41,257 nt of DNA from contig CAILWW010000024.1 of assembly GCA_903838035.1 (NCBI GenBank), forward strand, positions 1 through 41,257, in the 5' to 3' direction. The stretch comes from an uncultured Actinomycetes bacterium. GTDB lineage: Bacteria; Actinomycetota; Actinomycetes; Nanopelagicales; Nanopelagicaceae. Positions 18,413 through 26,489 of this stretch are shown here, one piece after another (within the stretch, counting starts at the first letter, position 1; each line of letters starts with the position of its first letter). Both the position numbers and the translations under genes were made by a program. The notes beneath the pieces were generated by a model that saw only the letters and a list, made by a program, of their open reading frames with translations, searched no databases and had not been told where the DNA came from.

Positions 18413-18946
18413 ATGCGTGTAGCCGTTTATTGCTCATCATCTCCCACCATCAAGCCCGAATTTGTCGACCTTGCCTTCGAAATCGGCGTAGCAATCGCAG
18501 AGCAAGGTTGGGATTTAGTCTGGGGTGGCGGCGTTATTTCCATGATGGGCGCAGCGGCCAGAGGCGCGCGCAGCAAGGGCGGAAATACCATCGGGGTAAT
18601 CCCAGAAAAATTATTAAATCTTGAATTTGAAGATCGAGAAGCAACCGAAATGCACTACGTCTCAGATATGCGTTCTCGTAAAGGCAGGATTGAAGAATTA
18701 TCCGATGCATTTATTGTGCTTCCTGGTGGCATCGGAACTTTGGAAGAGTTCTTTGAAATCTGGGTCGGCCGGTATCTGGGATTCCATGCCAAGCCAATTG
18801 CGGTATGCGACCCAACTGGGGCATACGAGCCACTTCGCCAATCGCTTGAGCACCTGACAAACCTCAATTTTATGAAGCCCGGACAATCTGAGTTGGTCGC
18901 TTGGTGCAACACCATTGCCTTGGCTATTGCGGCCTGCCGACCTTAA
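18413..18946 (+). CDS. LOG family protein (nucleoside 5'-monophosphate phosphoribohydrolase)
   Basis: A 177-residue Rossmann-like protein of the TIGR00730/LOG family. The defining PGGIGTLEE motif is at 104-112, and a preceding MRSRK segment at 86-90 stands where MHxRK-type residues are found. Characterised relatives release the base from cytokinin riboside monophosphates or from ordinary AMP. In a planktonic bacterium a nucleotide salvage or housekeeping role is more likely than hormone making, but that is inference. LOG genes next to dap genes are common in actinobacteria (Rv1205 near dapD and dapE). Confidence 0.9.
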   Translation: MRVAVYCSSSPTIKPEFVDLAFEIGVAIAEQGWDLVWGGGVISMMGAAARGARSKGGNTIGVIPEKLLNLEFEDREATEMHYVSDMRSRKGRIEELSDAFIVLPGGIGTLEEFFEIWVGRYLGFHAKPIAVCDPTGAYEPLRQSLEHLTNLNFMKPGQSELVAWCNTIALAIAACRP

Positions 18947-19006
18947 TTTTTCCTGCGTATTTCTCCGCTTCTGCCATAACCCTTCACTCCACTCTCGATA
19001 GGGCGG

Positions 19007-19012
19007 TAACCT
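19007..19012 (+). promoter_or_regulatory. -10 element of the small sigma-4-like gene, leaderless promoter
   Basis: TAACCT, 6 bases before the ATG at 19019. The TAA is also an in-frame stop, so the ORF cannot extend upstream through it. Confidence 0.6.
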
Positions 19013-19018
19013 CGGCAC

Positions 19019-19204
19019 ATGGGCGGCATCCGAGAACTACTTGATAGCCTGCCGGAGGAAGAGCGATTTATTCTCTCGCTGCATTACCTCAAATCTATGA
19101 GCCCCCAAGAAATTGCGGCGACGCTGGGTGTCCCAGAAAAAGCGGTGCAGGGCGTTATCACGGCCGGCAAATCTCGTCTACTTTCCGCGTTAAATCCCTC
19201 TTAA
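19019..19204 (+). CDS. Stand-alone sigma-70 region 4-like small protein
   Basis: A 61-residue protein consisting almost wholly of a helix-turn-helix like sigma-factor region 4.2. LDSLPEEERFILSLHYLKSM is followed by SPQEIAATLGVPEKAVQGVI and a basic tail. This matches the pattern in which LPEREREVLxLRYxxGLSxxEIAxxLGVPxxTV is typical. There is no region 2, so it cannot act as a sigma factor on its own. An in-frame TAA at 19007 shows it is not the end of a longer frame. A -10 box 6 bases before the ATG and a codon pattern like its neighbours suggest it is expressed. It could bind -35 DNA or core polymerase as a modulator, or be a leftover of an ECF sigma gene. Confidence 0.65.
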   Translation: MGGIRELLDSLPEEERFILSLHYLKSMSPQEIAATLGVPEKAVQGVITAGKSRLLSALNPS

Positions 19205-19253
19205 TTTCCCGCCCCTTATCGATTTCCTATCACCCCCCAAAATGCGGGATACT

Positions 19254-19259
19254 TATCCT
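19254..19259 (+). promoter_or_regulatory. Possible -10 element for the DUF3117 gene
   Basis: TATCCT, about 40 bases before the ATG, would give a leader of some 34 bases. The leader carries AGGGG six bases before the ATG as a ribosome binding site. A short near-palindrome CTCTTGTAAGAG (19258-19269) overlaps the expected start of transcription. Confidence 0.35.
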
Positions 19260-19299
19260 CTTGTAAGAGTTGTGAAGTCAGAATGAATAGGGGATAAAC

Positions 19300-19479
19300 A
19301 TGGCAGCCATGAAGCCGCGTACTGGTGATGGACCCATGGAAGTAACCAAGGAGGCTCGCAGCCTAGTGATGCGAATTCCGTTAGAAGGTGGCGGTCGTCT
19401 GGTTGTAGAGCTCAACCTAGAAGAGGCAACCAATCTTGGTAACGCGCTTCAAGCAGCTGTCTCTCTCGTCAAGAAGTAA
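19300..19479 (+). CDS. DUF3117 family protein
   Basis: A 59-residue protein starting MAAMKPRTGDGPMEVTKEAR, with RIPLEGGGRLVVELN in the middle and ending in an alanine-rich helix. This is the strongly conserved actinobacterial DUF3117 family (Rv1211 type). Its function is unknown; it is small, cytoplasmic and highly conserved. A good ribosome binding site (AGGGG) precedes the ATG. In mycobacteria the family also lies a few genes after dapD and LOG, matching the order here. The last 31 bases, including the stop, overlap the 3' end of nhaA on the other strand. Confidence 0.9.
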   Translation: MAAMKPRTGDGPMEVTKEARSLVMRIPLEGGGRLVVELNLEEATNLGNALQAAVSLVKK

Positions 19480-20375
19480 GCAATTGCGCTCGCGATGAGC
19501 GCCAGTGGAATTGAAACGATAGTTCCCACAATCGCATTATTCTGATCCGAACCGTTGAGGCTGATGGATGCAAAGAGCAGCGAGACGGAAAGCCCCAAAC
19601 TCGCCAGAGCTCCAGCCATAAATAAATTTCGCTTGTTAAGCGGAGGCTGAATTTTCAGTAGATAAGCAATCAAGCTCGCCCCCAGGAAAATTCCAAGCGG
19701 CTTACCGATCAATCGAGCGATTATCAGGCTGAGTGAAACCTTAGAACCGACGCCACCCCAACTTAAATCGAGCTTGACGCTCAATGCACTGAGGATAAAG
19801 AGCGGAATGACCAGGTAATTAACAATTGGCGTGAGAACTTTTTCATGGATGCCTTGCAAAGCCGTTGGAGCCAGCGCCCCCAGGAGTGCAGCAATAAGGG
19901 AGGGCGAGATTGCTTGATGAAAGCCAATCGAGAGCACAAGCACGGAACCGATGTCATCAGTGATAGCAAGGGCCAATAAGAATGGACGAAGTTGTGAGAT
20001 TTGCCGATTCGGCAAAAAAGAGAGGGCGGCAAGAACAAGTGGGAGGTCGGTTGCCATAGGAACGCCCCAAGCCCCAGGTGAAGCGTGGGTTACACCTGCG
20101 CCGAAGAGATAAATCAGCGCTGGTGTTGCCATTCCACCTATAACAGCGCCGCAGACAACAAGCGCCTTCTTGCGATCGGTAAAGAATCCCTCGCGAAATT
20201 CCCAATGCAGCTCCGCCCCGGCTAAATAGAAGAAGAGCGAGAGTGGCCACACGGCAATCCAGTGTCGCCACCCATCCAGAAAGTTCAGGTGAGCCGAAAA
20301 AGTAAGAGCAATGAGAGCAGTCGGAAGAAGAATCACTGCCGATAAGCGCGATTTCCACTTCACGATTCTCACCAT
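19449..20375 (-). CDS. nhaA: Short NhaA-type Na+/H+ antiporter
   Basis: A 308-residue polytopic membrane protein with NhaA landmarks: GAELHWEFREG near 53-63 (GLELKRE in E. coli), the unwound-helix motif ATDLP with Asp110, the ion-binding pair Asp140-Asp141 in LALAITDDIGS, and a conserved lysine in GKPLG near residue 222. Two or three residues differ from the usual ATDIAF and VDDLGA patterns. It lacks roughly the first transmembrane segment and some C-terminal residues of the 388-residue E. coli protein, but the core is complete. It would exchange Na+ for protons across the membrane. It is convergent with DUF3117 (31-base overlap) and divergent from leucyl aminopeptidase. A GTG at codon 2 is an alternative start. 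Confidence 0.85.
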   Translation of the reverse strand: MVRIVKWKSRLSAVILLPTALIALTFSAHLNFLDGWRHWIAVWPLSLFFYLAGAELHWEFREGFFTDRKKALVVCGAVIGGMATPALIYLFGAGVTHASPGAWGVPMATDLPLVLAALSFLPNRQISQLRPFLLALAITDDIGSVLVLSIGFHQAISPSLIAALLGALAPTALQGIHEKVLTPIVNYLVIPLFILSALSVKLDLSWGGVGSKVSLSLIIARLIGKPLGIFLGASLIAYLLKIQPPLNKRNLFMAGALASLGLSVSLLFASISLNGSDQNNAIVGTIVSIPLALIASAIAYFLTRETAA

Positions 20376-20382
20376 TTTTCGT

Positions 20383-20388
20383 TAGCGT
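20383..20388 (+). promoter_or_regulatory. -10 element of leucyl aminopeptidase, leaderless promoter
   Basis: TAGCGT, 7 bases before the ATG at 20396. It supports that start over the GTG at 20387. Confidence 0.55.
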
Positions 20389-20395
20389 GCGCAGT

Positions 20396-21886
20396 ATGAG
20401 TTCACCTAAATTGGCGCCCACCCTGGTGGGTGGGACAGAGCGCGACTGGCGTTCATCATATGCGATAGCAATCGGTGTTACTCAAAATAAAGTGGGAGAA
20501 ATTCACTTCCCCACCAGCAAATTTGCTAAAGAGATTGCCAAAGAATTAGGAAGAACCTTGGCGGCCTTGGCTGAGCCATGGAGTGAATTCACCGGTAAAG
20601 CCGGCGAACTTCTTGAAGTAAGCATTGATCATAAGAAGATTAAGCGCATCTTTTTCGTCGGAGTTGGAAGCGCGGACCTAGATGCCTATCGAAAAGCGGC
20701 TACCACGCTCGCTCGAAAGGTGAAGGGCTTAGAGCAGGTCATCACTCATGCGCTTGAACCAGATCGCAAATTTGCTACTGCTCACTTCACCTCTTTAATC
20801 CTTGCCAGTTATAGCTGGAACCAAAAGAGCAAACCAAATCCAAAGCCAGCGACAGTTGTCGTTATCGGCGATTACGAAAGTGAGTTGACTCGCGCCCGCA
20901 TTCTTGGCGGAGCAGTTTGGCGAGCCCGAGATTTGGTGCACACGCCTTCTAACATTAAGAACCCATTATGGATGGCGAATCAAGCTAAGAGTTTTGTCGC
21001 AGCTGCAAAGAATCCAGCGCTCTCAATCTCGGTTAAAGCCGGTAAAGAGTTAAATGATTTTGGCGGGCTGCAAGCAGTTGGTGGTTCATCGCCGAAACCA
21101 GGTCCAAGGCTGGTTGAGCTCACATATGCCCCGCGTGGATCAAAGAATTGGCCGCACATTGTTCTAGTTGGTAAAGGAATTACCTTTGATACCGGCGGAC
21201 TTTCACTCAAACGCCCATACGACACTATGGTGGCGATGAAGAGCGATATGACTGGAGCAGCTGTTGTCATGTCTACCCTGCTTGCGGTGGCAGAGATAGC
21301 ACCGGAAGTTCGAGTTACTGCGCTGATGATGTGTGCAGAAAACTCAGTCTCCTCCACCTCTCAAAGACCATCAGATGTGATCAAACATTACGGCGGAACA
21401 ACTGTGGAGGTCCTTAATACAGATGCTGAGGGGCGTCTGGTGCTGGCCGATGGATTGGCTTACGCCGATGCTCATTTAAATCCGGACTTCCTCATTGATG
21501 TGGCAACACTTACCGGGTCAGCAACTTTGGCGCTAGGTCGGCAATTCGCTGCGATGTATACGCGCGATTCCAAACTGGCAGCTTCACTACATGCGATGGG
21601 AAATGAAACCGGAGATCGGGTTTGGCATATGCCACTTGTCGATGATTACATCCCGGCTTTAGAGAGCGATATTGCCGATATCAATCACACCGCTGATAAA
21701 TACGATTTCAGCGCCGGTTCAATTACCGCAGCACTCTTTTTGGAAGAGTTTGTCGGCAAACGCAAATGGGTACATTTTGATATTGCCGGGCCAGCTCGCT
21801 CTGAAAGTGACTCTGGTGAAAATCCTAAGGGCGGAACTGCATTTGGTGTAAGACTTTTAACGCAATGGATAGCGAGCAAAGGATGA
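20396..21886 (+). CDS. pepA: Leucyl aminopeptidase (M17)
   Basis: Cytosolic dizinc aminopeptidase that removes N-terminal residues from peptides. The C-terminal catalytic domain has VGKGITFDTGGLSLK with the metal- and catalysis-associated lysine and aspartate, KSDMTGAAVV, and the signature NTDAEGRLVLADGLAYA. The N-terminal half is the variable macro-like domain of M17 enzymes. About 496 residues, a normal length. I start at the ATG at 20396 because a -10 element lies 7 bases upstream. Its stop overlaps the next start (ATGA), coupling it to the O-methyltransferase. In mycobacteria leucyl aminopeptidase lies elsewhere, so the neighbourhood is rearranged. Confidence 0.95.
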   Translation: MSSPKLAPTLVGGTERDWRSSYAIAIGVTQNKVGEIHFPTSKFAKEIAKELGRTLAALAEPWSEFTGKAGELLEVSIDHKKIKRIFFVGVGSADLDAYRKAATTLARKVKGLEQVITHALEPDRKFATAHFTSLILASYSWNQKSKPNPKPATVVVIGDYESELTRARILGGAVWRARDLVHTPSNIKNPLWMANQAKSFVAAAKNPALSISVKAGKELNDFGGLQAVGGSSPKPGPRLVELTYAPRGSKNWPHIVLVGKGITFDTGGLSLKRPYDTMVAMKSDMTGAAVVMSTLLAVAEIAPEVRVTALMMCAENSVSSTSQRPSDVIKHYGGTTVEVLNTDAEGRLVLADGLAYADAHLNPDFLIDVATLTGSATLALGRQFAAMYTRDSKLAASLHAMGNETGDRVWHMPLVDDYIPALESDIADINHTADKYDFSAGSITAALFLEEFVGKRKWVHFDIAGPARSESDSGENPKGGTAFGVRLLTQWIASKG

Positions 21887-22515
21887 GCGCTAATCGTGGA
21901 GATCCGATCGCTTTCTCCGAAAACTATCCGCATGAAGATATATTCATGCAACAGGCGCGCAAGAATGGAATCGAACTCGGCGCCGATGACCCTACGGCGG
22001 CTGTTGGTTCACTCATTCAGTTCATCGTCCAAACCGCAAAGGCGAAATCAATCGTTGAGGTTGGAACCGGTTCTGGCGTAAGCGCCCTATGGGCATTTCA
22101 TGCAGCTGCCGAAGATGCCACCCTTACCTCTATCGATAGCGAGCGTGAACATTTAGCCAGCGCCCGCTCTGTACTGGAAGAGGCTGGCGTTGCCGCCCAG
22201 CGCTTTCGCTTAATCACTGGAAATATCATTGAAATTGTTGGCAAGTTAGCCGATGCAAATTACGACCTAATGATTGTTCGTAATCCGCAAGATCTCTTAG
22301 AAGTCATTCAGGAAAGTTTCAGATTACTCAAGCCGCACGGCACCCTGCTCATTGATAACGCCATGGATGGGGGACGTGTGGCAGATCCAACGCAAAGAGA
22401 CTTCGCCACTATCTCTCGGCGCGATGCCATCAAAGCAATTAAAGAAGATTCGAGATGGAGCTCTGCCCTTCTTGCAGTGGGCGGCGGAGTTCTCGTCGCT
22501 ACAAAAATCCACTAA
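21883..22515 (+). CDS. SAM-dependent O-methyltransferase
   Basis: A 210-residue class I methyltransferase of the catechol/caffeoyl-CoA O-methyltransferase-like group (Rv1220c type). The SAM-binding motif VEVGTGSGVSALW lies near residue 60, an acidic SIDSEREH follows at the end of strand 2, and LLIDNAMDGG sits where the metal-binding aspartate and asparagine occur. I start at 21883, where ATGA overlaps the aminopeptidase stop; an earlier ATG at 21865 adds six residues inside that gene. The substrate is unknown. In many actinobacteria this gene lies next to sigE; here the next gene is htrA. Confidence 0.85.
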   Translation: MSANRGDPIAFSENYPHEDIFMQQARKNGIELGADDPTAAVGSLIQFIVQTAKAKSIVEVGTGSGVSALWAFHAAAEDATLTSIDSEREHLASARSVLEEAGVAAQRFRLITGNIIEIVGKLADANYDLMIVRNPQDLLEVIQESFRLLKPHGTLLIDNAMDGGRVADPTQRDFATISRRDAIKAIKEDSRWSSALLAVGGGVLVATKIH

Positions 22516-22520
22516 TCCAC

Positions 22521-22526
22521 TAACCT
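22521..22526 (+). promoter_or_regulatory. -10 element of htrA, leaderless promoter
   Basis: TAACCT, 7 bases before the htrA ATG, six bases after the methyltransferase stop. Confidence 0.55.
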
Positions 22527-22533
22527 TGGCGCT

Positions 22534-23682
22534 ATGAGTTTGCCGAACACTCCTTGGTGGTTGCCAGCAGAAGGATCACAGCCGAATATTGCGCCAGCTT
22601 CCAGCCCCTTACGTCGCAGCCGCAGGCGGTTGGTCTCTTGGAACACAGCTATTGCAATGGCGCTCCTAGCCGGAGTTGTCGGAAGCGTGGTTGGTCGAAA
22701 CCTCAATCTCTCGCAGAATACGGGGTTGGTTCGCTCGGTTGCTGCTGTTGATCGAAAGCCAGATTCCATCGCTGGAATTGCAGCAAGAGTATCGCCCTCG
22801 GTCGTCTCTATTAACGTCACCTCAACAACTGGCGGCGATACTGGATCTGGATTTTTTATTGCCAGCAATGGATACATTCTGACTAATAACCATGTTGTTG
22901 AAGCAGCCGCAAGCTCAAATGGAACCATCACCGTTAACCTCATTAACGGCAAGAATTACCCAGCGAAAATTGTTGGTCGCGATTCTTCTTATGACCTGGC
23001 CGTTTTAAAAGTGGATGTAACTGATGCCCCAGCTCTCACCCTGGGAGATAGCGACAAAGTAGAAGTCGGCGACAGCGTCATTGCAATTGGCTCGCCACTT
23101 GGACTTGCTGGAACGGTTACTTCTGGAATTATCAGCGCCAAGAATCGCGCAGTTACTTCTGGAAATGGAGCTGGCGAAAGTTCCTATATAGATGCGCTTC
23201 AGACAGATGCCGCCATCAATCCAGGAAATTCCGGCGGCCCTCTTGTAGATATTTCTGGTGCCGTTGTTGGCGTTAACTCAGCTATCGCATCGCTCGGAAG
23301 TTCTTTTGGATCTCAGGCAGGTTCCATTGGTTTAGGTTTTGCCATCCCAATCAATCAAGCGCGTAAGACTGCTGAGCAATTAATTAAATCTGGTTCTGCA
23401 ACTTATCCCATCGTGGGAATGACCCTTGATAACCGATTTACCGGAGTCGGCGCCAAAATCAGCGATATGGCTAATTCCATTCTTCCGGGTGGCCCTGCGG
23501 CAAAGGCCGGGATTAAAGCTGGCGATGTAGTGACGGCAATCGATGGCAATGCAATTCACAACAGCGAGGAAGCCATAGTTGCAATCCGATCCCACAGCGT
23601 TGGCGATAAAGTCAAAATCACCTACCTTCGTGCTGGAAAATCAACGACGGTCACCGTTGTTCTAATCGCCTCCAAGAAGTAG
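22534..23682 (+). CDS. htrA: HtrA/DegP-like serine protease, membrane-anchored
   Basis: Envelope quality-control protease. The 382-residue protein has a cytoplasmic basic stretch (LRRSRRRL), one transmembrane segment at about 38-54, then an extracytoplasmic trypsin-like domain. The full triad is present: His120 in ILTNNHVV, Asp154 in SSYDLAVLK and Ser233 in INPGNSGGPLV. A single C-terminal PDZ domain (about 290-375) has GGPAAKAGIKAGDVVTAIDG. In mycobacteria it is co-encoded with sigE, rseA and tatB; here tatB follows by 15 bases but no sigma or anti-sigma gene precedes it. Confidence 0.95.
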   Translation: MSLPNTPWWLPAEGSQPNIAPASSPLRRSRRRLVSWNTAIAMALLAGVVGSVVGRNLNLSQNTGLVRSVAAVDRKPDSIAGIAARVSPSVVSINVTSTTGGDTGSGFFIASNGYILTNNHVVEAAASSNGTITVNLINGKNYPAKIVGRDSSYDLAVLKVDVTDAPALTLGDSDKVEVGDSVIAIGSPLGLAGTVTSGIISAKNRAVTSGNGAGESSYIDALQTDAAINPGNSGGPLVDISGAVVGVNSAIASLGSSFGSQAGSIGLGFAIPINQARKTAEQLIKSGSATYPIVGMTLDNRFTGVGAKISDMANSILPGGPAAKAGIKAGDVVTAIDGNAIHNSEEAIVAIRSHSVGDKVKITYLRAGKSTTVTVVLIASKK

Positions 23683-23685
23683 CGG

Positions 23686-23691
23686 TAAGGT
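23686..23691 (+). promoter_or_regulatory. -10 element of tatB, leaderless promoter
   Basis: TAAGGT, exactly 6 bases before the tatB ATG, in the 15-base gap after htrA. Confidence 0.55.
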
Positions 23692-23697
23692 AAGTAC

Positions 23698-24006
23698 ATG
23701 TTCAATATCGGTGCGGGAGAGTTCATCACGCTAGCCGTTCTTGCCTTGGTTCTTATCGGACCAGATAAGTTGCCAGAATTTGCAACACAAGCAGCGAAAT
23801 TTCTACAGAAAGTTCGCAACCTTGCCAATAACGCTACCGCTGAGCTGCGCGAGAACTTAGGACCGGGGTTTGAAGATCTCCAACCCAGCGACTTACATCC
23901 AAAGAAATTCATCGCCAAGCACCTCGATACCCTAAGCGGCGATTCTCAAATCCAAGAGGCGAAGAAAATTGCTGAGAGCGCCAAGATCGACCCAGATCTG
24001 CTATGA
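23698..24006 (+). CDS. tatB: Sec-independent translocase subunit TatB
   Basis: A 102-residue protein with the TatA/B architecture: a short N-terminal transmembrane helix (MFNIGAGEFITLAVLALVLI), the GPDKLPE hinge and a long amphipathic, charged helix. The glutamate at residue 8 and its place after htrA favour TatB over TatA. It works with TatC to receive folded twin-arginine substrates; tatA and tatC are not in this window. Its last bases overlap the mrp start (ATGA). Confidence 0.92.
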   Translation: MFNIGAGEFITLAVLALVLIGPDKLPEFATQAAKFLQKVRNLANNATAELRENLGPGFEDLQPSDLHPKKFIAKHLDTLSGDSQIQEAKKIAESAKIDPDLL

Positions 24007-25130
24007 GCGCAGAGATAATTGAGAAGATAACGGCGGCGCTCTCTACCGTTATTGATCCGGAACTGCATAAGCCACTGACCGAACTTGGGATGGTGGAAAA
24101 AGTTGAGTTTGCTGATGGCAAAGCCGATATCTCCATTCTCCTGACTATCTCTGGTTGCCCGATGCGAGATCGATTACAAAATGACATCACCGAGTCCCTA
24201 AAAACCGTACCGGAAGTTACCTCGCTTCATCTCGGCTTTGGGGTTATGAATGAAGTGCAACGCAATAATGTAAAGAAAATAATTCGTGGTGGACGTGAGA
24301 AATTTATTCCCTTTGCCCAACCAGATTCCTTGACTCGAGTTATTGGCGTCGCCTCCGGAAAGGGTGGAGTTGGTAAATCTTCAGTAACGGTAAACCTTGC
24401 TGTTGCAGCCGCCGCCCGCGGCCTAAAAGTCGGAATCCTCGATGCAGATGTATATGGCCACTCAGTTCCTCGACTAATGGGAATTGTCGGACAACGCCCA
24501 ACCGCAATTGATCAAACCTTTATTCCGATTGAAGCCTTTGGCGTCAAAGTTGTATCCATGGAGATGTTTAAGCCGGAACGATCGGATCCGGTGGCCTACC
24601 GAGGTCCTTTGCTTCACCGAGTTCTCGAACAATTACTCAGCGATGCCTATTGGGGAGATTTAGATCTTCTGCTTTTGGATCTTCCGCCAGGCACTGGAGA
24701 TATTGCGATCTCACTCGGACAGTTACTTCCAGCTTCGGAAATTATTGTTGTTACTACTCCGCAACTTGCAGCTGCCGAAGTTGCAGAACGAGCTGGCCGA
24801 ATTGCACATCAACTTAAACAACACATCATTGGTGTAGTTGAAAATATGTCAGATATTGCTTGCGCTAAATGCGGTGAACCCATTTCAATCTTTGGATCTG
24901 GGGGAGGGCAAGCGGCGGCCGATCGCCTCTCCTCTCTTGTTGGTGCTGATGTACCGGTAATTGCAACAATTCCATTCACATCAGAACTCCGTGAGGGTGG
25001 AGATCAAGGTCAACCTCTGCGAGAATCCCATCCAAATTCACCTGCTGTTCATGCATTTGAAAAGTTAGTCGACGCGCTTATGGTTAAGCCTCGCTCGCTA
25101 GTAGGGGTCCCGCTGACTCTTCACACCTAG
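24003..25130 (+). CDS. mrp: Mrp/ApbC iron-sulfur carrier ATPase
   Basis: A P-loop NTPase that binds and transfers Fe-S clusters. The 375-residue protein has an N-terminal MIP18/DUF59 domain (about 1-85, with the DPEL and SGCPMRD motifs), then the deviant Walker A loop ASGKGGVGKSS at 117-127. A DxDxxGxS motif follows (DADVYGHS). A CxxC pair in IACAKCGEP serves for bridging-cluster binding. It is cytoplasmic and of normal length for the DUF59-Mrp form. It overlaps tatB by 4 bases, the usual actinobacterial order. Confidence 0.95.
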   Translation: MSAEIIEKITAALSTVIDPELHKPLTELGMVEKVEFADGKADISILLTISGCPMRDRLQNDITESLKTVPEVTSLHLGFGVMNEVQRNNVKKIIRGGREKFIPFAQPDSLTRVIGVASGKGGVGKSSVTVNLAVAAAARGLKVGILDADVYGHSVPRLMGIVGQRPTAIDQTFIPIEAFGVKVVSMEMFKPERSDPVAYRGPLLHRVLEQLLSDAYWGDLDLLLLDLPPGTGDIAISLGQLLPASEIIVVTTPQLAAAEVAERAGRIAHQLKQHIIGVVENMSDIACAKCGEPISIFGSGGGQAAADRLSSLVGADVPVIATIPFTSELREGGDQGQPLRESHPNSPAVHAFEKLVDALMVKPRSLVGVPLTLHT

Positions 25131-25139
25131 CCCGACAGG

Positions 25140-25145
25140 TACGAT
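25140..25145 (+). promoter_or_regulatory. -10 element of the MgtE-N/CBS gene, leaderless promoter
   Basis: TACGAT, 6 bases before the ATG at 25152. It would drive the metal-sensor and Nramp-like pair. Confidence 0.6.
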
Positions 25146-25151
25146 TAGCCC

Positions 25152-26489
25152 ATGAAGAAGTCACCGGTCCCAAGCATCAACACGGTGGCGAAGAAAATAA
25201 CTGGCCGCAGCGACTCGGTCCTGGCCCGGAAAACTATTCGTAATTCCCTTGTCTCTGTTGCAGGTTTAATCGGACGCCCAGTACGCGATGAATCAGGCGC
25301 TTACATCGGAAAGCTAGTTGATATCGTCGTTCGCCACGGCGAAGAGACCTACCCACCCGTATCCGGTTTGATTGTTCGAGTTGGACAGCGAAAGTCATTT
25401 ATTAATGGAGCTCGCATCTCGACACTTACTCATGACGAAATTCGCTTATCATCTTTAAAAATCAACCTAGAAGAGTTCAAACGCCGTGAAGGAGAGTCGC
25501 TGCTCGATGCAGATGTACTCGATCATCAGATTGTGGATGTAAACGGTCTTCGGGTTGTTCGCTCATCTGATCTCTACCTTGCCCCCCTCGATAAAGAGAT
25601 TCGTGTTGTTGGCGTAGATATCTCCTTCCGATCATTTATCCGGCGAATTTTTCCTGGCTCACTCAGCCGTCGCCCAACGCCAGAACACGTAGTCGACTGG
25701 GCATCTGTTGCTTCGCTGGCAGATGGAACCGGGGTAGTTCGAACTTCCGGATCTCGTTCCGTGCTCAGCCAGCTCCGTCCAGCCGACCTAGCCGACCTGA
25801 TCGAAGATTTAGCCGGGCGTGAGCAAGGCGCTTTGATTGAACTGCTCGACCCCGAACTTGCTGCCGATGCACTTGAGGAGATGGAAGATGAGGAGCTGCA
25901 AGGTCTGCTCCGCGGAATCTCTTCTGAACGTGCTGCAGATTTGATTGCGCGGATGGAGCCAGATGAATCTGCTGAAATCCTTCGTGATCTTGATGATGAA
26001 CACCGAGAAAGTATTTTGAATTCTATGGATGCCAGCGTTGCGTCAGGCCTGCGAGATTTGGTTAGTTTTGATGAAGCCCTCGCCGGTGGAATCATGACGA
26101 CCCACGTACTTATTACGCACGAGACAGATACCGTGGCTAGCGCACTTAAACTCTTAGTTGAAAATAAAGCGCGCGATACCTCCGATGGAATTGTCGTCGT
26201 TGATGCAAAGGGTCGCCTACTCGATCACATCCAAACCCTCGAACTTGTCGCCGCCAAGCCAAGTTCGCTGCTCTCCACACTTATTGGACCGCCATATCCA
26301 ACCGCAGTGGGAATTGAAACTCCGCTTAAGGATGTCATCGAAGAATTTGGCAATAACCGTGGATCCTCCATCATTGTCACAGATGAGAAGAAGAAGCCAG
26401 TCGGTCGAATTTTGGCTGATGATTTAGTTGACGCACTTGCAGCGCTTAATGAGCATCGTGGATTTTCCCAAGGAAGCGGTGCGCTCTAA
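25152..26489 (+). CDS. Soluble MgtE-N/CBS regulator with PRC-barrel-like domain
   Basis: A 445-residue protein with no transmembrane segment. Residues about 33-160 look like a PRC-barrel-type beta domain in two parts (GLIGRPVRDESGAYIGKL and DADVLDHQIVDVNGLRVV). About 204-305 is an MgtE N domain: superhelical repeats LADLIEDL, ELAADALEEM and RAADLIARMEP with many acidic residues. About 310-435 is a CBS pair (AGGIMTTHVL, GSSIIVTDEKKKPVGRI). In MgtE channels the N and CBS domains bind Mg2+ and close the pore. Here the pore is absent and the next gene, overlapping by one base, is an Nramp-like transporter. I infer that this is its cytosolic Mg2+ sensor or gate. Often misannotated as a magnesium transporter. 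Confidence 0.85.
   Translation: MKKSPVPSINTVAKKITGRSDSVLARKTIRNSLVSVAGLIGRPVRDESGAYIGKLVDIVVRHGEETYPPVSGLIVRVGQRKSFINGARISTLTHDEIRLSSLKINLEEFKRREGESLLDADVLDHQIVDVNGLRVVRSSDLYLAPLDKEIRVVGVDISFRSFIRRIFPGSLSRRPTPEHVVDWASVASLADGTGVVRTSGSRSVLSQLRPADLADLIEDLAGREQGALIELLDPELAADALEEMEDEELQGLLRGISSERAADLIARMEPDESAEILRDLDDEHRESILNSMDASVASGLRDLVSFDEALAGGIMTTHVLITHETDTVASALKLLVENKARDTSDGIVVVDAKGRLLDHIQTLELVAAKPSSLLSTLIGPPYPTAVGIETPLKDVIEEFGNNRGSSIIVTDEKKKPVGRILADDLVDALAALNEHRGFSQGSGAL

Noticed and set aside
18947-19299. tRNA or other structured RNA in the two gaps around the sigma-4-like gene
   Set aside because: The gaps are 72 and 95 bases and contain no cloverleaf, CCA end or strong hairpin; they look like promoter regions.
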